Of a stretch of 64,000 nucleotides of DNA, positions 52,492 through 61,280 are shown piece after piece (the stretch's first letter is position 1; each line of letters begins with the position of its first letter). The position numbers and the translations under genes are program-made. The notes under the pieces were generated by a model. That model did not search any database, was not told the DNA's origin, and worked only from the letters and a program-made list of their open reading frames with translations. The stretch comes from Paramicrobacterium chengjingii (GTDB lineage Bacteria; Actinomycetota; Actinomycetes; Actinomycetales; Microbacteriaceae), in assembly GCF_011751765.2 (NCBI RefSeq), contig NZ_CP061169.1:1302001-1366000 (forward strand), given 5' to 3'.

Positions 52492-55400
52492 CCCCGTCCG
52501 CCTCCCTCGAGATCGCGAACTTGGAATTGGAGCTCTTCGAACGACGATCGAACGTGCTTCTGGTCAGTGTTCTGGAAGACCACCTGCCCGATCAGCGAAC
52601 CGACCGAACCCGCCGCCGACGAGGTGACCCCGCCGTCAGCGAACCCTTGCACGCCGAGCCTGCGTCCCGTCTCCGCCCAAATGTCCAGCGACCGGCCACG
52701 CTTCGACGGCGACAACGGAATGTACGCTTCACCACCGGTCTCGGGTTCAGCCCACACACGCACGTTCCCAGCGCGTTCGATCTGCGCCACATGGTTCTCG
52801 CCAGAAAACCCGCCGCCAGCGAAGTAGTCCACAACGGCACCGTCCGCGTACTCAGGTGCGGTGACGTACTTCCCGCCGATCTTGATACCGGTAGCACCAG
52901 TGTGAACATCCACTGTCACCCGAACGTTGCGGTTGCGAGTGAAGTAGTCGAGTTCCTCCTTCGCGTGTGCAGCATCCAGGAGCACCTCGATCTCCTTCTC
53001 CGACGGGATCTTATAGATCTTGTCCGCGAGAGCGACAGCTTCATCTTTGGTCGCCCCCATCGCCATTGCCGAATCGATCAACTTCTGGCGGCCATCCTTT
53101 AGGCGCTGGATATACAACTCCATCGCATCTTTCGCGGACATTGTCGTCAGGTTAAGCTCGTACTGTGACTGCGCAGCAGACTGCGAATCCTCCGCTAGAC
53201 CGTTGAGCATGTCCATGTTGTCGCGGCCAGCCTGCGTGGTCGTGTCGAGGGTCTTCGAATACCCCTCGGTGCCTTTGTTGATCTCCTCGATCTGCTTCGC
53301 CACATCGTCAAGGGTCTGTTGGTAGTTGATGTTCTGAGACACAGCGTCCTGACCGACACCGTTCGCCTCGTTCATCGTGTCGATCAGTTTCGTGAGCTCA
53401 TCAACGAGGCCCTTCACCTTGTCAGCTTCGTTCTGGTAGGCGTCGACTGCTTCCTCAGATGAACTCTTGACTTCACCCTGCGCGAGCTTCACGAGGACCA
53501 TCGCACGTCTAGCATCCGACAGACCCTCCACCTGGATGCCCTGCGCGGTGGCCTGCTCGATCAACGCATCCCGATAGTCAGGCATGGTATCGAGCAACGT
53601 CATCAACTGCTGCTGAGAGAGATCTTGCCCATCGACAAGGTTCCGGAAAGCCTTCTGCGCAGACGGCAAATCGTCCGCAGCCATATCCGCGAGCGACTCG
53701 CCAGCCTGACGTACAGCATCACGGAAACCCATCGTCTCCGTCGTTAAACGTTCCCACCAGTTCGCATCCTGCGAGGCCACCTTGTTGAGCATCCCCGACA
53801 TGTCCTCAAGATCCGCGTTCACATCACGGAGCCACTTGATCTCTTTACCCTCAGAGAGCGTTGCGAAGATGTCCGCCGAATCAGAGGCCGTCTTGAGACT
53901 GTTCTCAACCTCGGATGCTGACGCCTGCAAAGAGTCCAGATAGTCACCAATGAGCATCGCGCCGGCCACGACAGCGGCGGCGGCGATACCCCAACCGCTG
54001 GTCATGAATTGTGCTGTGGCGCGCAAAGCCTTACCGGCTTTGTTCGTCGCCGTCATCATGCCTGTCGCGGCAGCGGACACACCAGGAATGTGCGTCTTCG
54101 ACAGAGTGATCAGTGCCGCTCGGTACTCTGCGATCTTCGGCAGAGCGAGCAAGAACGCACCACCAGTGAGACCCACGAACCCGATAAGGCCGATCAGTGA
54201 AGCAATGAGCCCCTGAACCGTCGGGTCAAGATCAGAGAACCCCTGCGCAATATCGGTGATGATCTCAGCACCATCAGCGATGATCGGCAGGAACACCTGT
54301 CCCAGATCGATAGCCGCATCAACAATCGAGTTGCCCGCGATCTGCAGCTTCGCCTGCACAGTCTCGTATCGTTTCGCGGCTTCCTCAGCGAGAGCGTTGT
54401 TTTCCTCCCACGCGTCAGCGCCCTGCTCCAACGATTTGCGAAGCACATCACCCGAGTTCGCCATACCCAACAGCGCCTGCGACGTGCGCACGTCCGACTG
54501 GCCAAGATCCTCCAGAGTGGCGAACACGTCCCCGCCTGCAGCATCGACCTTGCCAAGCCCCTCAATGAACGTAGCGATCGCGTCAGCAGGGTCTTCCTTG
54601 AACGACTTGGCGAACTGTTCCGCAGACATCCCTGCAACGTCGGCCCACTTCTGCAGATCCTCGCCGCCCTTGGACACGTCCATGGCCATGTCGGTCATGA
54701 TGCGCGACAGTGCAGACCCGCCCGCCTCAGCGTTGATGCCGACGGAGGCGAGAGCGTTCGCGAAGCCGAGCACCTGATCCTCGGACAGGCCCACAGTCTT
54801 ACCGGCACCGGCGATGCGCTGCGCCATCTGAATAATGTCGCGCTCCGTCGACGCACCATTGTTACCCAAAGCGACGAGTGCTGAACCGAGGTTGTCGACG
54901 TCGTCAGGTGCGGTCTGCATGATGTTCATCAGCTGCGCGATCGACGTAGCCGCCTCATCAGCGGACAGGTTCGTTGTCTCGCCCAGGTCGATCATCGTCT
55001 TCGTGAAGTCGACAATCGAGTCCGTCTGAACACCCAATTGGCCTGCAGCCTCAGCGACGGCAGCGATCTCGTCATGTGACGCGGGGAGCACACCAGTGAG
55101 CCCTCTCAGACCCTGCTCGATCTGGTCGAGCTGCTCAGGTGTCCCGTCGACAGTCTTCGTGACACCCGTCCACGCGGTCTCCCAATCGACAGCAGCTTTC
55201 GCCGTCAACGCCGTTGTCGCAGCGAACGCCGCACCAACACCCGTGACAACAGTGCCAAACGTCGTCAGTTCACGTTCATGATCCGACACCTGCTTCGCGA
55301 ACAGAGCAACACCAGGCGCTGCAGCCTTCGCAGACTTACCCGTCTTCTCGAGAGCGTCACCACTGTGCGACAGCTTCGAGGCCGCGCCGTCTGCCGACTT

Positions 55401-55505
55401 CGACACCTTCTGGATGGACTGGTCCGCCTGCGCCAGGTCCTGCTTGAAGACCTGAGCCCCCTGGGACTGGATCTTGAATATCAGTGCGCCGGCGTCGAAC
55501 GACAT
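52488..55505 (-). CDS. Tail tape measure protein
   Basis: A 1005-residue protein that sets tail length. Long helical regions and the TMP_TP901-type core (VDFTKTMIDLGETTNLSADEAATSIAQLMNIM..., NNGASTERDIIQMAQRIAGAGKTVGLSEDQVLGFANALASVGINAEAGGSALSRIM) are clear. Two or three hydrophobic segments lie mid-protein (about 455-500 and 535-555). ATG 55505 is chosen (start MSFDAGALIFKIQSQG). The frame is open to 55598, but that part overlaps the T frame of the chaperone. Confidence 0.93.
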   Translation of the reverse strand: MSFDAGALIFKIQSQGAQVFKQDLAQADQSIQKVSKSADGAASKLSHSGDALEKTGKSAKAAAPGVALFAKQVSDHERELTTFGTVVTGVGAAFAATTALTAKAAVDWETAWTGVTKTVDGTPEQLDQIEQGLRGLTGVLPASHDEIAAVAEAAGQLGVQTDSIVDFTKTMIDLGETTNLSADEAATSIAQLMNIMQTAPDDVDNLGSALVALGNNGASTERDIIQMAQRIAGAGKTVGLSEDQVLGFANALASVGINAEAGGSALSRIMTDMAMDVSKGGEDLQKWADVAGMSAEQFAKSFKEDPADAIATFIEGLGKVDAAGGDVFATLEDLGQSDVRTSQALLGMANSGDVLRKSLEQGADAWEENNALAEEAAKRYETVQAKLQIAGNSIVDAAIDLGQVFLPIIADGAEIITDIAQGFSDLDPTVQGLIASLIGLIGFVGLTGGAFLLALPKIAEYRAALITLSKTHIPGVSAAATGMMTATNKAGKALRATAQFMTSGWGIAAAAVVAGAMLIGDYLDSLQASASEVENSLKTASDSADIFATLSEGKEIKWLRDVNADLEDMSGMLNKVASQDANWWERLTTETMGFRDAVRQAGESLADMAADDLPSAQKAFRNLVDGQDLSQQQLMTLLDTMPDYRDALIEQATAQGIQVEGLSDARRAMVLVKLAQGEVKSSSEEAVDAYQNEADKVKGLVDELTKLIDTMNEANGVGQDAVSQNINYQQTLDDVAKQIEEINKGTEGYSKTLDTTTQAGRDNMDMLNGLAEDSQSAAQSQYELNLTTMSAKDAMELYIQRLKDGRQKLIDSAMAMGATKDEAVALADKIYKIPSEKEIEVLLDAAHAKEELDYFTRNRNVRVTVDVHTGATGIKIGGKYVTAPEYADGAVVDYFAGGGFSGENHVAQIERAGNVRVWAEPETGGEAYIPLSPSKRGRSLDIWAETGRRLGVQGFADGGVTSSAAGSVGSLIGQVVFQNTDQKHVRSSFEELQFQVRDLEGGGRG

Positions 55506-56249
55506 CTCGTACCGCCTTCCCACACCACGAGGTGTCAATGTCCAGAAGGCGCGTGCATGCGCTGCGGATGAAATGCCACGACCGCACCTCAAGGGCACGG
55601 TCGATGTCGTCTATCAAATGGTGTTGGTGAAGGTCGAGTTCAACTTCTCCGAAGAGTTCGGGGATGATGAGCCGCCACAGTTCCCGACCTGTCAGCCCTT
55701 CGGACTGTTCTTGCTTGACGTTTTCCTGTCTTGAGGCTTCTTCCCGGGCTTTCCGCCACTCTGGGGGGAAGACGTAGGTCGGGTATCTGCCTGTGATTGG
55801 ATCAGGGTCTCCAATGCCGAAGCGGGCGATATCAGCGAGCTCGAGCCGCCCAAAGTCGACACCAGAGACCACAGGGCTTTTACACCGCCCTTGTCGCCTC
55901 CGCCTTCGTGAAGGTAGGTGCGTACGCCTTTGGTGCCGAGCACTGTTTGCCACAGCATTGCGGGGATCAGCACGTCTTGTGCTTCGGCCAGTGAGAGCCG
56001 GTTCTGAATGTCCGTGTAGACGGGGCCGTCTTCGATCCATTCACGTTCAGGAGTGACACCATCGACGGCGTGCATGAGTAGTGCTTCCATACCGGTCGGC
56101 TCGATGTTGCCTGTTGCGATGCCGAGGTACTGCTGTGTGAGGGCCATTCCGGCCCAACCGGGGAGGGGACTGATAACGAATGCGTCACCAGCCCCCTCCA
56201 CGACAAGATGCAAGTTTCTACCGACTTGCTCTGCGGTTACTGAAGTCAA
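55357..56249 (-). CDS. Tail assembly chaperone GT frameshift product
   Basis: The minus-one frame downstream of the slippery site continues for 163 codons after 134 codons of G, giving a ~297-residue fusion. T-frame sequence GRLELADIARFGIGDPDPITGRYPTYVFPPEW and LWRLIIPELFGEVELDLHQHHLIDDIDRALEVRSWH is clearly coding-like. It ends inside the tape measure gene, an overlap of 149 bp, which is longer than usual, so the T end could be shorter by an unseen event. GT binds tape measure and recruits tail tube protein, as known for lambda. Confidence 0.75.
55692..56249 (-). CDS. Tail assembly chaperone G protein
   Basis: A 185-residue phage tail chaperone: MTSVTAEQVGRNLHLVVEGAGDAF, the GWAGMALTQQYLGIATGNIEP region and a Lys/Ser-rich tail. 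It lies between the tail tube and tape measure genes, the canonical position, and shares its first 134 codons with the frameshifted GT product. Confidence 0.85.
   Translation of the reverse strand: MTSVTAEQVGRNLHLVVEGAGDAFVISPLPGWAGMALTQQYLGIATGNIEPTGMEALLMHAVDGVTPEREWIEDGPVYTDIQNRLSLAEAQDVLIPAMLWQTVLGTKGVRTYLHEGGGDKGGVKALWSLVSTLGGSSSLISPASALETLIQSQADTRPTSSPQSGGKPGKKPQDRKTSSKNSPKG
55848..55854 (-). promoter_or_regulatory. Candidate -1 ribosomal slippery site
   Basis: TTTGGGC read as T TTG GGC in the G frame fits the X XXY YYZ rule: TTG can re-pair on TTT and GGC on GGG. It sits where the T frame becomes coding-like. A weaker alternative is the AAAA at GTA AAA, about 28 bases upstream. Confidence 0.55.
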
Positions 56250-56268
56250 GGTTCCCTGCCTCCCTCGA

Positions 56269-57018
56269 CTAAGCCGCAGTGTAATTCAGCGTCTCGGATG
56301 CACCAGCGGCGTTCGTCACCGTGATTGTCGTCGCACCCGACACGCCGGTCGGGATGACAGCGACAATGGTCTGGTCATCGACAACGATGAAGTCGTCAGC
56401 GGCAGTCGCACCGAAGTCGACACCCGTTGCGCCGGTCAGCTTGTACCCGCGCACAGCGACCTGGTCACCTGCAGCCTGACCGCCAGGGAGAGCCGACTCG
56501 AGAACCGGCTTCCCGTCCGAAACGATCGGTGAGGTGATCTGGTCCACGACACCGAAGTTGGTGAGCGTGAACGAGTACACCATCTTGTCGGCGTACCCGG
56601 TGTTTGCCTCAGCGACAGCGACAGAGAACTGGCCCTGGAACGCGGGAAGGTTCTCGTCGAACGCGTCGAAGATCTGGGCTTCGATGCGGTTGTCGGCACC
56701 TTCGGCGTATCCCTTGCGGATGAGCTCTGCGAGCCACGGCTGCGAAACGATGATCTGTTTCGTGGCAGGGTCGCGCACAGCCTCAACTGCGAACGTGGGC
56801 CCGAAGTTGTAGCCGATGATCTCGGTTGAGTCGCGGCCCTTCGTCCCGTACACCTCGCGGGGAACGGTGATGGGTGTCGGGTTCAGGGCGAGGTTGTTGA
56901 CGTCGCCGGTGACGTTCTCGAAAACACCGTTCCGCTTGACGCGGATGATTCGCTGGTGCGCGAGAGCAAGTGAACCGTCGGTCGGTGCGGTGGTGTCATA
57001 CAGGGTTGTGTCAGCCAT
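56269..57018 (-). CDS. Major tail tube protein with C-terminal IPT/TIG-like domain
   Basis: A 249-residue protein. The first ~160 residues match a siphovirus tail tube subunit. Residues ~170-249 (GATGVDFGATAADDFIVVDDQTIVAVIPTGVSGATTITVTNAAG) form an Ig-like IPT/TIG decoration domain. AAGGAG precedes the ATG at 57018. Confidence 0.85.
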   Translation of the reverse strand: MADTTLYDTTAPTDGSLALAHQRIIRVKRNGVFENVTGDVNNLALNPTPITVPREVYGTKGRDSTEIIGYNFGPTFAVEAVRDPATKQIIVSQPWLAELIRKGYAEGADNRIEAQIFDAFDENLPAFQGQFSVAVAEANTGYADKMVYSFTLTNFGVVDQITSPIVSDGKPVLESALPGGQAAGDQVAVRGYKLTGATGVDFGATAADDFIVVDDQTIVAVIPTGVSGATTITVTNAAGASETLNYTAA

Positions 57019-57044
57019 GATTTCTCCTTGTGTTGTGGGGATTG

Positions 57045-57077
57045 CCGCTGGCCAGCGGTGACCCCTCATCGGAGGGG
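57045..57077. repeat. Twin hairpins upstream of tail tube gene
   Basis: A perfect 14-bp palindrome (57045-57058) and a 6-bp stem with ATCG loop (57062-57077) in the gap before the highly expressed tail tube gene. They may stabilise or partly terminate mRNA; there is no T run. Confidence 0.5.
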
Positions 57078-57089
57078 CGGTCTGTGGGT

Positions 57090-57497
57090 TTAGGCGCGAC
57101 CGCGGAAGCTGTAGTTCACAGTCACCGAGACGCGACCTTGAGTGTCGGCGTCGAAGTAGAGGCGCGAGTATTCTTCGGTCCACGAGATGCCGAGAATGTT
57201 CGGGAAGTACTCTTTGTGATCGAGCACCTTTGAGAGCTCGTGCGCCCACTGCTCGACAGTGTCGGCGTTGCCCTTCCGTTGGGTAAAAAACTGCACACGG
57301 AAGAGAGCATCAGCACGCCCGTCACGCGTCGTCGGCGGTGATATGAGCGAAGTGAACTCGTCAAACACGGGTGTGTATCCGGTTGTAAAGATCGCCGCCT
57401 CGTCTGTCTGGTAGACGCCGCTGTCCTTGTACACGCCAAGTCTGTTGTCGTTCAGGACATGAGCGAGCGCGACTCGTAGCTGTTTCTCGGGAGTCAT
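57090..57497 (-). CDS. Tail terminator / tail-completion protein
   Basis: A 135-residue protein preceding the tail tube gene, the usual tail-terminator slot. The pattern LGVYKDSGVYQTDEAAIFTTGYTP...RVQFFTQRKGNADTVEQWAHELSKVL fits this class. Overlaps the gp10-like gene by 4 bp. Confidence 0.7.
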   Translation of the reverse strand: MTPEKQLRVALAHVLNDNRLGVYKDSGVYQTDEAAIFTTGYTPVFDEFTSLISPPTTRDGRADALFRVQFFTQRKGNADTVEQWAHELSKVLDHKEYFPNILGISWTEEYSRLYFDADTQGRVSVTVNYSFRGRA

Positions 57498-57847
57498 TCG
57501 GTGATCTCCTTGCGGATGATGTCACCGAGTTCGTCCTTATGCGCCAACGCAGGGTCTTCGACGTACTTGCCTTTGCGTCCGCCCTGAAAGTTGTACTCGG
57601 GGTGCTCATGCAACCTGGCCGCGTACGGGGTGTCGTAGATGACTTCCACGGTCGGGTCCGCGGCATTCAACGGTGTGGAGACTGACCCGGAACCGGACAG
57701 TGTGCCGATATCGAAGGGCACCTGCTGTGCCGATAGTGCGAGCAATCTCTCGCCGGCGGCAGCTAGTCCGTTACGTAGACGGCCGTCGATGTCGTCCGCG
57801 ATCTTCCCGATGTTGTTCGTGAATGTCACTTCTGCGCGAAAGCCCAT
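57494..57847 (-). CDS. HK97 gp10-like neck protein
   Basis: A 117-residue protein with VPFDIGTLSGSGSV and YAARLHEHPEYNFQ, the HK97 gp10-like 'minor tail/neck' pattern. Located between head-closure and tail-terminator genes as expected. Confidence 0.75.
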   Translation of the reverse strand: MGFRAEVTFTNNIGKIADDIDGRLRNGLAAAGERLLALSAQQVPFDIGTLSGSGSVSTPLNAADPTVEVIYDTPYAARLHEHPEYNFQGGRKGKYVEDPALAHKDELGDIIRKEITE

Positions 57848-57856
57848 GCGATCACC

Positions 57857-58195
57857 TCACTCGAGAAACAGTTCTGTGTGGTTCGGCGTTGACCTGTAGT
57901 CGTAGAAGCTCGAGTCGATGACCTCGGATGTGCGTTCCCGTGGTGTGCCCTTCCACACGGTCACTTTCGCTTTCGGGCCTACGTCGTTGTCAGGCAACAG
58001 GGCGACAAACGTCGACGATGTGATCTCTTGCCCCGCGGTGCTGGAGGTGGATCGACGATCAACCCGAAGATGTGACTTCTGTTCGACGTACGCGGGAACA
58101 TCCGTCATGGTGTCCCAAACTTCGCCTGCTTCGCCTACACCGACGAGAACAGCAATATCAACACGATGGGGAAGGTGGCGTTTCCTGAGCCTCAC
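57857..58195 (-). CDS. Head-closure (stopper) protein
   Basis: A 112-residue, beta-rich protein (VEQKSHLRVDRRSTSSTAGQEITSSTFVALLP) in the stopper position between adaptor and gp10-like genes. Assignment is mainly positional. Confidence 0.65.
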   Translation of the reverse strand: MRLRKRHLPHRVDIAVLVGVGEAGEVWDTMTDVPAYVEQKSHLRVDRRSTSSTAGQEITSSTFVALLPDNDVGPKAKVTVWKGTPRERTSEVIDSSFYDYRSTPNHTELFLE

Positions 58196-58204
58196 AGCGG
58201 CCTC

Positions 58205-58633
58205 CTACCAGTGATTGACAGCTGAACCGATCAGTCCCGCGTTGCGGAGGATCTCGACAGCCTCAGGTGAGATGCGCGAGTCAGCGGCAGACTTCGTCGA
58301 CGATGCGGACCCTGTCGCCCCAGACCCACCAAGCGAGACGGAGCCGATCTTCACAACGCCTTGCTGTGATTCAGCGCCAGTCAGATCGTCAGTGTTCTCG
58401 AACCAGTCGGCTTGGGCACAGGTCGCATCCTTGAGCGCTTCGGAAACGTCTGCGTCGGTGGGGTAGCCGTCTTCGTCTGTGTTGTACACGGCGAGGCGGA
58501 GGCGACCGTCGATGACGATCGATGCTCGGCGGAGCATCGCTTCCAGTTGCTTCTTTTCTGGGAACGGATCGGGGATCTCGTCGCCGAGGAAGTCGAAGTA
58601 GTCGGATGGTGTGGCGTAGGTGCGCTGTGCCAT
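58205..58633 (-). CDS. Head-tail connector (adaptor) protein
   Basis: A 142-residue protein from ATG 58633 (GAGGTGGAGTG upstream). The YATPSDYFDFLGDEIPD...LEAMLRRASIVIDGRLR...ALKDATCAQADWF pattern is the Gp6-like adaptor class. The start overlaps the upstream stop (TGATG). Confidence 0.8.
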   Translation of the reverse strand: MAQRTYATPSDYFDFLGDEIPDPFPEKKQLEAMLRRASIVIDGRLRLAVYNTDEDGYPTDADVSEALKDATCAQADWFENTDDLTGAESQQGVVKIGSVSLGGSGATGSASSTKSAADSRISPEAVEILRNAGLIGSAVNHW

Positions 58634-58833
58634 CACTCCACCTCGTTCCTGAATCTGCGGGCGAGCTCTACTACACCTGGCTGGGGGAGCTTGGCGAGCG
58701 GGATGATCCATTCGTGCGAGCCGTCGGGGTTGCGAAAGCACGTCCCTGTTGGGGAGATGTGCCCAAGGTTGCACGGCGAGAGTTGCACGGGCTCGGTACG
58801 GTCGACGATCCCGCCAGCAGCGTATTCGGCCAT
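58633..58833 (-). CDS. Small phage structural-operon protein
   Basis: A 66-residue protein (MAEYAAGGIVDRTEPVQLSPCNLGHISPTGTCFRNPDGSHEWIIPL). No family named. TGATG overlaps at both ends link it tightly to its neighbours. Confidence 0.6.
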   Translation of the reverse strand: MAEYAAGGIVDRTEPVQLSPCNLGHISPTGTCFRNPDGSHEWIIPLAKLPQPGVVELARRFRNEVE

Positions 58834-59030
58834 CACTTGACCTGCTTCTTGGTTTTGCTCACGGTCTTGCGCCGAGGGCGGGTGATAGTCGCCACGTCGA
58901 ACCGGTGCTGCTTGAACGCCCACAACCGTTCAGGATGCAGGTCATCCACGAAAGCGACACCGTCAGTGAAGTTCACCCCGAACTCTGTCTGACGGCCCGC
59001 CTGTGGGCGCGGATGCGTGATCTTGTACAT
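58833..59030 (-). CDS. Small basic phage protein
   Basis: A 65-residue protein with a basic tail (RPRRKTVSKTKKQVK). AGGGAATC precedes the ATG. TGATG overlap with the next gene. Function unknown; the tail could bind nucleic acid. Confidence 0.55.
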   Translation of the reverse strand: MYKITHPRPQAGRQTEFGVNFTDGVAFVDDLHPERLWAFKQHRFDVATITRPRRKTVSKTKKQVK

Positions 59031-59052
59031 GATTCCCTCCCAAAGAAATGAG

Positions 59053-59126
59053 AGCCCCCACGAGGATTCGAACCCCGGACCCGCTGATTACAAAACAGCT
59101 GCTCTGACCTACTGAGCTATGAGGGC
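59053..59126 (-). tRNA. Prophage tRNA-Thr (TGT anticodon)
   Basis: A 74-nt cloverleaf: acceptor GCCCTCA/TGGGGGC, D-arm GCTC/GAGC, anticodon loop TTTGTAA (TGT), T-arm CGGGG/CCTCG with TTCGAAT loop. No encoded CCA and one T-T mismatch closing the anticodon stem. It sits inside the structural operon between the capsid and connector genes. Confidence 0.85.
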
Positions 59127-59181
59127 TTGGGCGATGCCCGCCAAGGGTGAGGACACTTGACGGGCATCGCTGGTTCAGTTG

Positions 59182-60375
59182 TTACGCCCAGACAGGCGCG
59201 ACAGGCAGTCCACGGATGATTCCGTGAGCACGCTCGTTACCCCACTCGAGGCCAACCTCGCCGTACACCTGCACACGGTCAGATGCGCCGATCTTCGCGA
59301 GCTCTTCCTCGAAGAAGTGGCCCTTGCCGGGTGTGACAAGGAACTTCGGCTTCAGCTGGGAAAGCGTCGACACAATGAATGCGTCAGCGGGAACCCAACG
59401 GTCGAGGAGGATGTTGAACGTGCCGAAGTCCGACATGACTGTCTGCAGGTTTACACCGCCGACAGTGCGCGACTCCTCCTGGTACTGCCCGAACGCTTTC
59501 GCGTAGGCAGTGGAGAGGTTGCGCTTCTGCTTCGGTCCAACAACGATCGTTGCCGTGTCGTTGCCGAGACCGCCGGACTGGAACACCTTCTCGAACAGTT
59601 CGTCGTAGGTGTCCTTCGTCGGGCCAGCCGTGGAAAGCTTCCGCAGTGAAACGGTGGCAGTGCCGATCGTGATCGCAGTGCCGCCCTTCGAAGCAGAAAC
59701 CTTGAACGCACCCGTGGTCTTGCCGACAACGTAGTACACGGTGTCAGTCGAGATCGCAGTGGATGCGCCCACATCAGTGAAGCGGACAGCGTCGCCGTCC
59801 TTCATCGTGGTTGTCGCCTCAGTGATGGTGTCAGTCGCAGCCGACAGTTCATCGTGGGCTTCACCAAGGTCGATGACGTTGGTGCTGATCGCCTCGATCA
59901 GACCACCAGTCTTACGTGCCTCAGTGTTGTTCGTCGGAACGTACTTGCGTCCGAGGATGAACGACAGTTCAACATCGACAGCCTTCGACTTCAGAGCACT
60001 GACGAGTTGGTGATCCATCTCGTTGATGACCGGGTTCGACTGGTCGTTGTTCACACCAGAGTGCTGACCGGTTGCGGCCTGCTTGGTGTAGCTGACCTCG
60101 ACAGTCTCCTGGTGGATCTCCACAACGTTCTTCACGTTGCGGCGAACACGCTGATCTGAGTCCTGAGCGTTCGCACCCTCGAGGCGTGAACGGTTCGGTG
60201 TCGAATCGCGAAGATCCTCCTCCTGCCACTCGAACTCAGTCGACTTGACCTCTTCACCGCCGGTAAGACCACCGATGACGGAAAGGATGGGCGTTTCGGA
60301 CGGGCTCACATTGAAGAGCTCGCCCACATAGTTAGGCAGGTTGTACGTTGTCCCCTGCCCGGTGATTCCAGCCAT
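59182..60375 (-). CDS. Major capsid protein (SU10/DUF5309 type)
   Basis: A 397-residue HK97-fold capsid protein. AGITGQGTTYNLPNYVGELFNVSPSETPILSVIGG at the N-terminus and the FLVTPGKGHFFEEELAKIGASDRVQVYGEVGLEWGNERAHG region are the SU10-type signature. A beta-rich insertion (about 190-245) is probably a surface decoration domain. Confidence 0.9.
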   Translation of the reverse strand: MAGITGQGTTYNLPNYVGELFNVSPSETPILSVIGGLTGGEEVKSTEFEWQEEDLRDSTPNRSRLEGANAQDSDQRVRRNVKNVVEIHQETVEVSYTKQAATGQHSGVNNDQSNPVINEMDHQLVSALKSKAVDVELSFILGRKYVPTNNTEARKTGGLIEAISTNVIDLGEAHDELSAATDTITEATTTMKDGDAVRFTDVGASTAISTDTVYYVVGKTTGAFKVSASKGGTAITIGTATVSLRKLSTAGPTKDTYDELFEKVFQSGGLGNDTATIVVGPKQKRNLSTAYAKAFGQYQEESRTVGGVNLQTVMSDFGTFNILLDRWVPADAFIVSTLSQLKPKFLVTPGKGHFFEEELAKIGASDRVQVYGEVGLEWGNERAHGIIRGLPVAPVWA

Positions 60376-60390
60376 AGCTGACTCCTTGGG

Positions 60391-61176
60391 TTATGCCTGT
60401 GCGCGCGAGATTGCACGCTTCAGGCGGATGGTTTCTGCGTAGTCCTTGTTCTTCTCGGCTTCTTCAAGCTGAGACTTCAGGGACTGCACAGTCGGCCCTG
60501 TGTGTTCGCCGGCACCTGACCGGGCGGGGGGCTGTTTCAGTGCGGCGTTGTCCTGCAGCGCCTTGGTGATTGCCGCTTTGATCGCGGCCTCATCGGTTGG
60601 TTCTACCTGGCCGATGGAGTTCTTGAACTGCTCGTTCTTGAGCAGTAGGGCAGTGTTCGCGCCGAGTTCGGGTGCGTGGAGTGCGACCTGCAGTGCAACC
60701 TGGTTTGCTTTGATCTCAGCATCCTTGGCTGTGATCGTTGTCTTCGCATCATCGAACTTTGATGTCAGATCCGACAGGGAAGCGTTCAACTTGTCTGGGT
60801 CAGTCTCGGTTTGTTCACCGCCGCCTAGGGCCTTGGAGATGTTGCCGAGAATGTTCTTCTCAGCTTCCGCGACCGCATCCTTGATGGCTTGGTCGCGTTT
60901 CTGCTTCTCGGTGGCGAGATCACCGCGGAGGTTCTCCACAAGCTTCCCGGCACGCTCTGGGTCGAAGTTGTCTTTCGTCCACGGAGTGCTCGACTCGTTG
61001 GGTTTGACACCGTCGTTCTGAGCCTGTCCGCCCTTGTCGCCGTCGCCGCCCGCTGGGGGAGTGTTGCCACCCTCGCCTTCTACGTAACGAATCCCCATCA
61101 TCTGGTGTTTCGTCATGCCGATGATCGCGAGTCCGTCACGGTCACGTGCGGCCATATTGCAGTGCTGCTTGAACAT
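60391..61176 (-). CDS. Capsid scaffolding protein
   Basis: A 261-residue acidic, helical protein (long charged coiled-coil ~70-200, C-terminal basic helix) directly upstream of the capsid gene, as scaffold proteins are. GAAGGAG precedes ATG 61176; the frame is open to 61275. Confidence 0.85.
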   Translation of the reverse strand: MFKQHCNMAARDRDGLAIIGMTKHQMMGIRYVEGEGGNTPPAGGDGDKGGQAQNDGVKPNESSTPWTKDNFDPERAGKLVENLRGDLATEKQKRDQAIKDAVAEAEKNILGNISKALGGGEQTETDPDKLNASLSDLTSKFDDAKTTITAKDAEIKANQVALQVALHAPELGANTALLLKNEQFKNSIGQVEPTDEAAIKAAITKALQDNAALKQPPARSGAGEHTGPTVQSLKSQLEEAEKNKDYAETIRLKRAISRAQA

Positions 61177-61280
61177 GATTCTCCTTCGCCAGACCTGCTG
61201 GCTATCGGTAACCTCCGGCCCTGCGCCGGGGGAGTATGTGACCGTGCCGCCGCCATGCAGGGCTGACGACGGCACGGGGA

